Below are positions 10,067 through 16,641 of a DNA stretch of 64,000 nt, in pieces. The position numbers and the translations under genes were made by a program. Location of the stretch: NCBI RefSeq assembly GCF_024808665.1, contig NZ_JANUBZ010000006.1, positions 62,001-126,000 of the forward strand, written 5' to 3'. Below the pieces are notes generated by a model. The model saw only the letters and a program-made list of their open reading frames with translations. It made no database searches and was not told the DNA's origin. This stretch comes from Mucilaginibacter empetricola. Lineage in GTDB: Bacteria; Bacteroidota; Bacteroidia; Sphingobacteriales; Sphingobacteriaceae. Position 1 is the first letter of the stretch. Every line of letters starts with the position of its first letter.

Positions 10067-11692
10067 TTACCTTTGCAATCCGAAAATAAAACAGGAGAGG
10101 TGTCTGAGTGGTCGAAAGAGCACGCCTGGAAAGTGTGTATACTCCAAAAGGGTATCGAGGGTTCGAATCCCTCCCTCTCCGCAATAAGAGATTCCATTGG
10201 AATTATCATGAGGCTGTTCGATTTCGAGCAGCCTTAATTGTTTTAATTTCAGTAGGTTATGCTCAAACTCATCATGTATCCAAGGTGTTCTAAACATACC
10301 CTCTCTAAATGTGAGACCACGTTTGAACACCTCGTTTAAAATAGCATGCTGTTGATTGATAGAAGAATCTTCAAAAATGCTCGGCAAATTGAGCATATAA
10401 GGTAATACAAGTAGTTCCTGATTGATATAATCCTCCAAATCACCGTCTAACTCATCTTTGCGTTTAAGCAATTGCCCTTTTTCTGCAATGAACTTTTTGT
10501 TCCATTTCTTGTAAGTCGCGCCATTAATTGTATCGTCCATTAGCTTCTTTTCCGCGCTATCGATCTTTTCTTCAAGCCTTTCTAATTGATCCGTCACCAC
10601 CTTTAACTCCTTGTTACGGTTGATATTCATCGCACTTAAACCGCTCTTTACCTCTGTTACTATTTCATCAATTGCCTCTTGCGTAAAACTAAGATTGATC
10701 AAAAGCTTACTAAACTGTTCATGAAGCAGAGCACCCGAAATATTAACGTTGCTATGCTTGATACAACGATAATATAGGTAGTATTTGTTCTTACCCTTAC
10801 TCCAACCTGCTGTCATGCTTTGGCCGCAACAAGGGCTCTTTAAAATACCTTTTAACGGAAACTCATCTTTGGGTTGGGTTTTCATTGCCCGTTTGGTAAG
10901 TCCAAGCATTTCTTGCGTTCGCCAGTATTGTGTTTCTGATATGACCGGCTGATGAATGGCCTTAATGATTTTTTCAGGGTTTTTACCACTTGCTACGACT
11001 CTTACAAGACCTGCATACAAGGGATTGATCAAAATTCTAAATATTGCGCCATTACCACTTTGAGGGAAACCCAAGTCCCTTATCTCTTTGTGTATTAAAT
11101 AACGTGGCACACCCGCCAAGTAATCACGAAAAATCTTTTGAACAATGTAGGCTTTGGTTTCATCTATGACTAATATCATCTTACCATCGGGTTGTCTGCC
11201 ATTTAAGTAACCGTACGGTGCTTTATTCAAATACCGGCCAGACTCTTGTGCGTGACGTGCACTTAACTTTGCCCTGCGCCGAATCGTCAACAGTTCCTGA
11301 TTAGCGATCAAGTATTTAAAGGCCCTTAAAAGAAACACTGATGGGTCTGATGTGTCAATATCCAGTGGCTCACTCGTCGCTATAACTTTCAGGCCATACT
11401 TCTTTTCTAATTGTTCGATTTTTTGCAATGCTTCAGGTAAATTACGGCTAAAGCGGTCATGATCAAGTACGATCAAGTACTTTACCTTTCCTTTATGTTG
11501 CTTTATAAAGTCTTCAAGTGCTTTGTAATCAGGTCTGTCAAAAGTATAGCTTGATGCACCGTCGTCAACAAAAACTGACCCAAGTACAATATGATTGTAT
11601 TCGCAATAATCTCGAATGTTCTTTTCCTGGTAGTCTATCGAGTGAACTGATTGATCTTTCTTACTTATTCTTATATACCCTATCGCATCCAT
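10067..11692 (-). CDS. Large serine recombinase (site-specific integrase)
   Basis: A 541-residue frame. The N-terminal resolvase domain has YIRISKKDQ with the candidate nucleophile S10 and the arginines of DRFSRN (R80, R83). A Recombinase domain follows (about 170-260), then a zinc-ribbon-like segment (CCGQ...YYRC) and a long C-terminal coiled coil with KELKVVTDQLERLEEK. The protein is normal in architecture for element integrases. The last ~38 residues (from about residue 504, GEGGIRTLDT onward) are encoded antisense across the whole tRNA-Ser gene. This suggests that the frame end was created or preserved by integration at the tRNA 3' end. It is the likely mobility gene of the adjacent island. 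Confidence 0.92.
   Translation of the reverse strand: MDAIGYIRISKKDQSVHSIDYQEKNIRDYCEYNHIVLGSVFVDDGASSYTFDRPDYKALEDFIKQHKGKVKYLIVLDHDRFSRNLPEALQKIEQLEKKYGLKVIATSEPLDIDTSDPSVFLLRAFKYLIANQELLTIRRRAKLSARHAQESGRYLNKAPYGYLNGRQPDGKMILVIDETKAYIVQKIFRDYLAGVPRYLIHKEIRDLGFPQSGNGAIFRILINPLYAGLVRVVASGKNPEKIIKAIHQPVISETQYWRTQEMLGLTKRAMKTQPKDEFPLKGILKSPCCGQSMTAGWSKGKNKYYLYYRCIKHSNVNISGALLHEQFSKLLINLSFTQEAIDEIVTEVKSGLSAMNINRNKELKVVTDQLERLEEKIDSAEKKLMDDTINGATYKKWNKKFIAEKGQLLKRKDELDGDLEDYINQELLVLPYMLNLPSIFEDSSINQQHAILNEVFKRGLTFREGMFRTPWIHDEFEHNLLKLKQLRLLEIEQPHDNSNGISYCGEGGIRTLDTLLEYTHFPGVLFRPLRHLSCFIFGLQR
10094..10181 (+). tRNA. tRNA-Ser (anticodon GGA)
   Basis: The acceptor stem GGAGAGG (10094-10100) pairs with CCTCTCC (10174-10180), followed by discriminator G. 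The anticodon stem CACGC/GTGTG encloses the loop CTGGAAA, giving anticodon GGA at 10128-10130. A long variable arm and a GGTTCGAATCC T-arm fit class II tRNA-Ser. CCA is not encoded. The 3' side abuts an AT-rich island, and the recombinase frame on the other strand reads straight through this gene. Confidence 0.96.
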
Positions 11693-11846
11693 TTCTCTTC
11701 TTTTTTATAATAATTTCTACAATAATCTCAGCTATTAATTTACGAAAATTATCGCTATTTTCCTCATTTTCAACAGGGTTTTCGACGAAATTTATATTCT
11801 TTTTTTCTATATCTTGAAGCCGATATATAGCATTTTCCTTACTCAT
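11661..11846 (-). CDS. Small hypothetical protein upstream of the recombinase
   Basis: A 61-residue frame on the recombinase strand that overlaps the start of the recombinase gene by 32 bp. The sequence starts MSKENAIYRLQDIEKKN and continues into a mixed-charge helix ending in a lysine-rich tail. Its position and helical composition are compatible with a small accessory gene transcribed ahead of the integrase. No domain is recognised and the frame could be chance in AT-rich DNA. Confidence 0.4.
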   Translation of the reverse strand: MSKENAIYRLQDIEKKNINFVENPVENEENSDNFRKLIAEIIVEIIIKKKRNGCDRVYKNK

Positions 11847-11965
11847 CTCACATCCAATTAGGATGCAATTGTCTTTACATATTAAATTATGATTTGAGGA
11901 AACAACAGTATTACTGAAGTTTATTATTTGATATTCGTATCTTTAATTTTCAATCTTAATCGATT

Positions 11966-12382
11966 ATGAAACCACTTATTTTAGAGTTCCAAGAATCACC
12001 TACCGGAGAATCACATGATTATTCTATGATCGAATATGATGATGAACTAAACTTAAACATTGATAAAAATACTGGATTGCCTGCTATCGATAATATTTCA
12101 ATGGAAACAGAAACATTTACAAAAGCAGATGGTGAGGGCGCTGATTCTGATAGAAATGATTTTAATTCTTTTTTGATAACGGAAACTGGAACAAAAGATG
12201 ATAGCGAAGATACTGATTCTGATAAAAGTGGATTTAATGCCATTATGGTAACTGAAACAGGAACATTCGCAAGTTTAGAAGGCTCTGACAGTGACCGAGA
12301 TATAGCATCTATACATTCTTTGCTTGAAACTCAAACTCATACAAGGGATTATACGGAAGTTAGCGATTCCGACCCTCGTTAG
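11966..12382 (+). CDS. Putative four-core graspetide (omega-ester RiPP) precursor
   Basis: A 138-residue acidic, cysteine-free peptide. Residues 1 to about 45 look like a leader (MKPLILEFQESPTGES...). Then come four aligned cores starting at T48, T72, T96 and T122, spaced 24, 24 and 26 residues. Each fits T-x-T-x-T-x4-E-x2-D-S-D: the acids are E57/D60/D62, E81/D84/D86, E105/D108/D110 and E131/D134/D136. Thr donors followed by Glu/Asp acceptors are what ATP-grasp ligases join by side-chain esters in graspetides. The ligase gene begins 3 bp downstream. The microviridin motif TxKxPSD is absent. A TATCTTTA box at 11938-11945 is a weak -7 promoter candidate. The family is inferred from context and motif, not from a homology search. 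Confidence 0.82.
   Translation: MKPLILEFQESPTGESHDYSMIEYDDELNLNIDKNTGLPAIDNISMETETFTKADGEGADSDRNDFNSFLITETGTKDDSEDTDSDKSGFNAIMVTETGTFASLEGSDSDRDIASIHSLLETQTHTRDYTEVSDSDPR
12107..12373 (+). repeat. Four tandem core repeats within the precursor gene
   Basis: Core-coding units begin at 12107, 12179, 12251 and 12329 (spacing 72, 72 and 78 bp). Units 2 and 3 share ACTGAAAC/GGAAC-type sequence at the DNA level; unit 4 has diverged most. Conservation of T/T/T/E/D/D positions with variable residues between them points to selection on the modified residues. Confidence 0.85.
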
Positions 12383-12385
12383 TTT

Positions 12386-13312
12386 ATGATTCTTATTATA
12401 ACTCACAAGACAGACTTTACAGCTGATTATATAATTAATAAGCTAAATAAAAACAATGTTCCTTATAAGAGATTTAATTGCGAAGATATTTTAGATTATC
12501 CCCACACTATTTCTTTTGATAAGGATTTTAGCTATTCATTATTAGGAGAACGCAATTATAAATCTGTTTGGTTTCGGCGTACCAAATTACCGGAGCTAAA
12601 TAATATACCAACCGATCGTAAGTTATTTTTATTGAAAGAAATTGAAGATTTTTCAAAAAATCTATTTTCAATTATAGATTCAAATTGGATAAGCAATCCC
12701 TACGCAGTATATCAAGCAGAAAATAAATTACTTCAATTGAAGACTGCGCAAGAGATTGGATTCATTTTACCAGCGACATTAGTTACCAATGATAAAAGAA
12801 AATTAGTAAGTTTTTTTTACGATCACAAACAAAATATAATCATTAAACCTATTGCTCAAACAAGAATAAATCATAAAAATAACGCTTCATTTATTTTTAC
12901 AAATAAGGTGAATGAAGATTTAATAAATAGAATTGACGAGTTTGATTTGACGCCTTGCATTTTTCAGGAGAATATTGAAAAGGATTACGAATTAAGAATA
13001 ACTGTTGTTGGCAATGATGTATTTCCAGCCGCAGTATATTCACAAACCGAAAACGAAACACTTACGGATTGGCGACGAAAAAAACTTTCATTTAGCGAGA
13101 TAGCGATACCCGATTACATTAAAGAGTTATGTATTGAGATCGTGAGGAAACTTAATTTAAGCTTTGGAGCTATCGATTTAATAAAAACAAAGTCAGGACA
13201 ATACGTATTTTTAGAGATTAATCCTAACGGGCAGTGGGTATGGATAGAAAATGAAACCGGACAATTAATATCAGATGCAATTATTCGTCTTTTAAAATGT
13301 GGGAAAAACTAA
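12386..13312 (+). CDS. ATP-grasp ligase, MvdC/MvdD-like graspetide macrocyclase
   Basis: A 308-residue protein. The N-terminal pre-ATP-grasp part is MILIITHKTDFTADYII; a candidate ATP-binding lysine is K154 in IIIKPIAQTR. The C-terminal metal/ATP site FLEINPNGQW (275-284: E277, N279, N281) is followed by VWIE, a signature of MvdC/MvdD-type RiPP ligases rather than of RimK or glutathione synthetases. It would activate Glu/Asp side chains by phosphorylation and join them to Thr hydroxyls (esters) of the precursor. It lies 3 bp after the precursor and overlaps the next gene by 16 bp, so all three are one operon. No second ligase for lactam bonds is present. Local DNA is AT-rich compared with the flanks. 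Confidence 0.9.
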   Translation: MILIITHKTDFTADYIINKLNKNNVPYKRFNCEDILDYPHTISFDKDFSYSLLGERNYKSVWFRRTKLPELNNIPTDRKLFLLKEIEDFSKNLFSIIDSNWISNPYAVYQAENKLLQLKTAQEIGFILPATLVTNDKRKLVSFFYDHKQNIIIKPIAQTRINHKNNASFIFTNKVNEDLINRIDEFDLTPCIFQENIEKDYELRITVVGNDVFPAAVYSQTENETLTDWRRKKLSFSEIAIPDYIKELCIEIVRKLNLSFGAIDLIKTKSGQYVFLEINPNGQWVWIENETGQLISDAIIRLLKCGKN

Positions 13313-14067
13313 AGAAGATTTTACGACCCCTGGGATTATATCCTATTGCAGTACGGAACACTGTTCCAGACTATAATTCATCTGATTATTTACAGGTCAA
13401 TGATGATAAAACAGGTGAAGCACATGTAACTTACCTAAACAGGTTAAACGAAGATGAAAATGGCCGACTTACTTTAATTGAAGCTAAGACTTCACAACTT
13501 ATATCACAAACTGGGATAATTTTTTCGCTTCTAAGTTTATTCGTCCCCCTGTTAATCGACAAAGTTTCAGGTGTAACTATATGGGTAAAAATCCTATTAC
13601 TAATATTATTGCTTTTAGCATTTCTATGTTATATGCTGACCATAAATAACGCACTTAAAAACTTTAAGATTACAGATTTTCCTTACAGTACCCCATCGGC
13701 AAAAAATGTATTAAACTTGCAGACCAATTCCGTATCTGAATTTAATAGTGAGGTTATCAGAGATTTGTTGCATGGACTTCAAGTCAATAAAAAATTAAAT
13801 AACATAAAGGGTACAAATCTTCTGCATTCTTATAATGCATTTAAGACCGCTAATGCTTTAACTGCATCGTTGGTAAGTTGCTTCTGCATTTCTTTACTGT
13901 TTTTAAAACAGCCTGACCCGACTATTAAAATAGCTAATCCAATTAAAATCGAACACTTAGATTCAAACCTCAATCGGTTGATAGACACAGTAAGCAAATA
14001 CAAAAGAGTTGTCCCGTATAAAACAGTAATTTTAAAAAGCGACGCCGTCGATAAAAAGAATAAATAA
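13297..14067 (+). CDS. Three-helix membrane protein of the graspetide operon, function unknown
   Basis: A 256-residue protein that overlaps the ligase gene by 16 bp, a sign of translational coupling. Hydrophobic segments lie at about 72-88, 94-115 and 185-204. A soluble N-terminal part of about 60 residues and a basic C-terminal tail flank them. There is no ABC, MFS or peptidase signature. The helical hairpin preceded by IEAKTSQLISQTG is vaguely like small membrane effectors (DUF5706 type), but this is too weak to assign. Possible roles are immunity, export or membrane targeting of the modified peptide; all are inference from context. Confidence 0.75.
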   Translation: MWEKLKKILRPLGLYPIAVRNTVPDYNSSDYLQVNDDKTGEAHVTYLNRLNEDENGRLTLIEAKTSQLISQTGIIFSLLSLFVPLLIDKVSGVTIWVKILLLILLLLAFLCYMLTINNALKNFKITDFPYSTPSAKNVLNLQTNSVSEFNSEVIRDLLHGLQVNKKLNNIKGTNLLHSYNAFKTANALTASLVSCFCISLLFLKQPDPTIKIANPIKIEHLDSNLNRLIDTVSKYKRVVPYKTVILKSDAVDKKNK

Positions 14068-14069
14068 CC

Positions 14070-15209
14070 TTAAACCTCTAATTCTTTAATCCTTTTTGTC
14101 AACTCATCAACCTTTATATATGCATTGCCTATTTCTAATGCTAATTTGTAATAATACAAAATGCCAGGATACAGGCTCTTTTTTTTGTGCTGGTTTTGTT
14201 CCTCTGCCATCTGTTGATCTCTCGCACTTCCATATTTTAACAATATAGCCGTGGCTCGTTCAATTTCTTCCGGTCTATTTCTTTCTTTAATTCGATCAAT
14301 CAAATTCTGAAATTCAGCATTACTTCTGCTGATATTTTCTTTGCTTTCATATCTACTTAATTCGTCACCAATTTCAATGGTTTCTTTTTGAGGAAAATCG
14401 AACCTTATGTTTTTAGCCATCCACATATCATAATTATCATCGTAGTAAATGCCAGAATGAGCCATTACCCCATAGAATGAAGCGGTATTTTTAATTTCAA
14501 CTCCCTTGATGCCTTTGACTGAACCAAAAATTGTAGCGGTGGTAGGGCCGGGAAACAATGCGAATACTTCTTTATCTTCCTGATAGGACAAAAACGCGCC
14601 GTTATAAAGCCGCTTAAATTCATCAAAAAAAGCAATGATATTATTGATTTTAGGATAAAGAAATGTGTTGACATTGAAAGAGTAAAGACCTATTCGATCT
14701 ATAATTATTGCCTCACTGTCTTGGAGGATATACTCATCGTCAATGAGTGAGTAAGCTGAATGAAAGAAAGTGTTTCTTATTTCTTTAAAATGGTTTTCCT
14801 GAAAAAATTGAATGATATGCTCCTTTTTACAATCAGCCAATAGTTCTAAAATCAATTCTATTTTTTCACCTGTACCGAGCAACCGCTCATATTTTTTTGT
14901 TTTATAGTAGAGGTACGAAGATCCCTTATACCCTAATTTTACTTTACAAAGACTGCCTATTATATTATAAAAATCACTATTTTCAAAAAAAGTCGAATAG
15001 AGCAAAGTGCCAATTCTTGTTTTCTCTTTACCTGAAAATTCTAAATAAAACTTTTTATACATCTCTATTGCATCGAACCATTCATAAAGGTTAGTTACAT
15101 CTTCTTTCCCCATGCCTCGATAATTAATCAAGGTCATTACAAACTCAAATTCTACTCTTTGTTTAGCTTCATCAAATAAAGTAGATAAATCGTTCAGGAT
15201 ATTTTTCAT
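14070..15209 (-). CDS. Hypothetical protein with HEPN-like R-N-x3-H motif
   Basis: A 379-residue protein, convergent with the membrane protein gene (2 bp between stops). It is largely helical and rich in aromatic residues. Around residues 143-153 is KEIRNTFFHSAY, with R145, N146 and H150 in the R-N-x3-H pattern of HEPN domains, which are often RNases in toxin, abortive-infection and defence systems. The C-terminal quarter (about 300-379) is charged and coiled-coil-like. No full family is recognised. Its AT-rich composition matches the island. It could be defence cargo or a stand-alone toxin-like protein; the call rests on one short motif. Confidence 0.7.
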   Translation of the reverse strand: MKNILNDLSTLFDEAKQRVEFEFVMTLINYRGMGKEDVTNLYEWFDAIEMYKKFYLEFSGKEKTRIGTLLYSTFFENSDFYNIIGSLCKVKLGYKGSSYLYYKTKKYERLLGTGEKIELILELLADCKKEHIIQFFQENHFKEIRNTFFHSAYSLIDDEYILQDSEAIIIDRIGLYSFNVNTFLYPKINNIIAFFDEFKRLYNGAFLSYQEDKEVFALFPGPTTATIFGSVKGIKGVEIKNTASFYGVMAHSGIYYDDNYDMWMAKNIRFDFPQKETIEIGDELSRYESKENISRSNAEFQNLIDRIKERNRPEEIERATAILLKYGSARDQQMAEEQNQHKKKSLYPGILYYYKLALEIGNAYIKVDELTKRIKELEV

Positions 15210-15504
15210 TTTATAAAGTTAGACGATTTTAAATATTTCACAGTACTACCGAATATTACCCCAATCTCAAAATCGATGCTATCCACCTTTGTTCATCAAA
15301 TCGATAGCAATGGAAACCAACACCAAACTCAAAGGCCGTAAATTCAACGGCCAATATTACCCAAAGATCAAACGCATTCGGCAAGAGCCACGGCAAAAGA
15401 TACGCCAGCTACTCAGGTCATTTATTCCGCTGAACCAAACGGAACCCGGCCGCCAACATTCCGGCCAAAGTTGACCATCTACAAACTCAATTAGAAACCA
15501 TTAA
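15210..15504. other. Island right-edge debris, no intact gene
   Basis: This stretch has only a short frame starting at the ATG of 15310 (METNTKLKGRKFNGQYYPK..., ending at 15474). In other frames are short coding-like fragments such as VDHLQTQLETINQT. It looks like decayed coding sequence from a mobile element. I see no copy of the tRNA-Ser 3' end here that could serve as the far attachment site. Confidence 0.4.
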
Positions 15505-15978
15505 CCAAACTGCGCAGCAGTTTCGCAAGGCCAGTTCTGCATTCGTCAGAATGCAGCAAGATGGATTTTCGTATACGAAAATCATCTTGCCGCCCTTGCG
15601 GTTGAGCTACAGAAACTTTTTAAAGAAAAGATACAATTGTTTATAGGAACAAAAGCCAGGGAAGAAGGATTTGCCAATAAGATTAATCGCCATTTGATTG
15701 CCAATGCTTATTTGGGCATATTATCATTGGAGGAAATTGCCGCTAATTTTAATATCAGTCCAAGAACTTTACAACGCCGGTTAAAAGATGAAGAAGTGAG
15801 TTTTCAGCAATTAACTGATAATGCACGGCAGTACCTGGCAGTGCAGGCATTAAAGCAAGGTGGTCACGCTATTAAGGAAATAGCCTGGATGCTGGGTTAT
15901 AATGAATTAAGTGCATTTTCAAGGGCATTTAAACGGTGGACGGGTATTTCGCCCGATGCTTATCGTTTTCAGGCGTGA
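15505..15978 (+). pseudogene. 5'-truncated AraC family regulator (HTH part only)
   Basis: The frame is open from 15505 to 15978 but has no ATG; the first usable start codon upstream of the domain is TTG at 15637. The product holds just the AraC-type double helix-turn-helix: LSLEEIAANFNISPRTLQRRLK and IKEIAWMLGYNELSAFSRAFKRWTG. Full-length relatives carry about 200 more N-terminal residues for ligand binding. The N-terminal region is missing and the sequence before about 15565 does not look like the family. The gene was probably cut by a rearrangement at the island edge. If translated, it would be a free DNA-binding domain. Confidence 0.75.
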
Positions 15979-16012
15979 GCGCGCAGTGACATCAGACGGA
16001 ATGCTCTCGTTT

Positions 16013-16369
16013 TCAGGCCTGGCTTAGTAAATAATACGCGGTTACTTTAATAGCCAATCCTTCGGCGTTCAGCTCCACAGCATCTAAAACCTGGTTGTTA
16101 TTTTCACGGCGATAAAGTGCAGCATAACCATTGGGTGACCATAAAATCTGATCGACCTCAAAATGAATTTCAGGCGCCAACTCTAAACCTTTTTCAAAAT
16201 GCTTTCGTAATTCGGCTTTGCCCACAAGCTTTCCATCGGCTTTGCCCCATCTTTTAACAACCGTTTGAGCGATAAACTCAATATCTTCGGCGTAATGTGC
16301 CATTATCCGTTCAATGTCGTGGCAGTTCCAGGCATCCAGCCAGTCTGCAACAATTTCATCTTTTTTCAT
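16013..16369 (-). CDS. SnoaL-like / NTF2-fold protein
   Basis: A 118-residue protein beginning MKKDEIVADWLDAWNCHDIERIMAHYAEDIEF, the typical start of the SnoaL/NTF2-like fold (helix, then H-D-x3-I-x3-Y-x-D-D/E). The fold forms a cone-shaped pocket used by isomerases, hydrolases and ligand-binding proteins, and the substrate cannot be told. It has no signal peptide. It is convergent with the AraC remnant (34 bp) and may once have been controlled by it. Confidence 0.75.
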   Translation of the reverse strand: MKKDEIVADWLDAWNCHDIERIMAHYAEDIEFIAQTVVKRWGKADGKLVGKAELRKHFEKGLELAPEIHFEVDQILWSPNGYAALYRRENNNQVLDAVELNAEGLAIKVTAYYLLSQA

Positions 16370-16641
16370 CGTGAGTGTGAATATCTTAATTTTTCGCCTG
16401 CTAATCTTACACAGCAGAACGAAGACGCAGAATTTACCGGTTACGTGACATAGGGCTTTGTCCGAACTAAGAGACTCGCCTCAAAAATTGATGTACCAAA
16501 AGAGCACGCTTGTTGTTCGTTTTTGATACAATATCAATAGCTTTCTGATCGTAATTTAATTGATAATCAATTACTTGTCGGTGTGGCATAATGTTTAGCC
16601 GCTTACATCGGCATTGAATATTAATTTAATATTTTCAGCAG

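Noticed and set aside
12107..12373. Microviridin-type core
   Set aside because: The cores lack TxKxPSD and no lactam-forming second ligase is nearby; the pattern is T-x-T-x-T-x4-E-x2-D-x-D.
13297..14067. Pycsar-like membrane effector (DUF5706) assignment
   Set aside because: Only helix placement and a short K-x-S-x-L-like stretch resemble it; not enough to name the family.
15310..15474. Short frame METNTKLKG...
   Set aside because: It is short, ends abruptly and sits in decayed sequence; listed as island debris and not as a gene.
10182..16641. Far attachment site as a copy of the tRNA-Ser 3' end
   Set aside because: Reading the whole region I found no stretch matching GGTTCGAATCC or the CCCTCTCC end of the acceptor stem.
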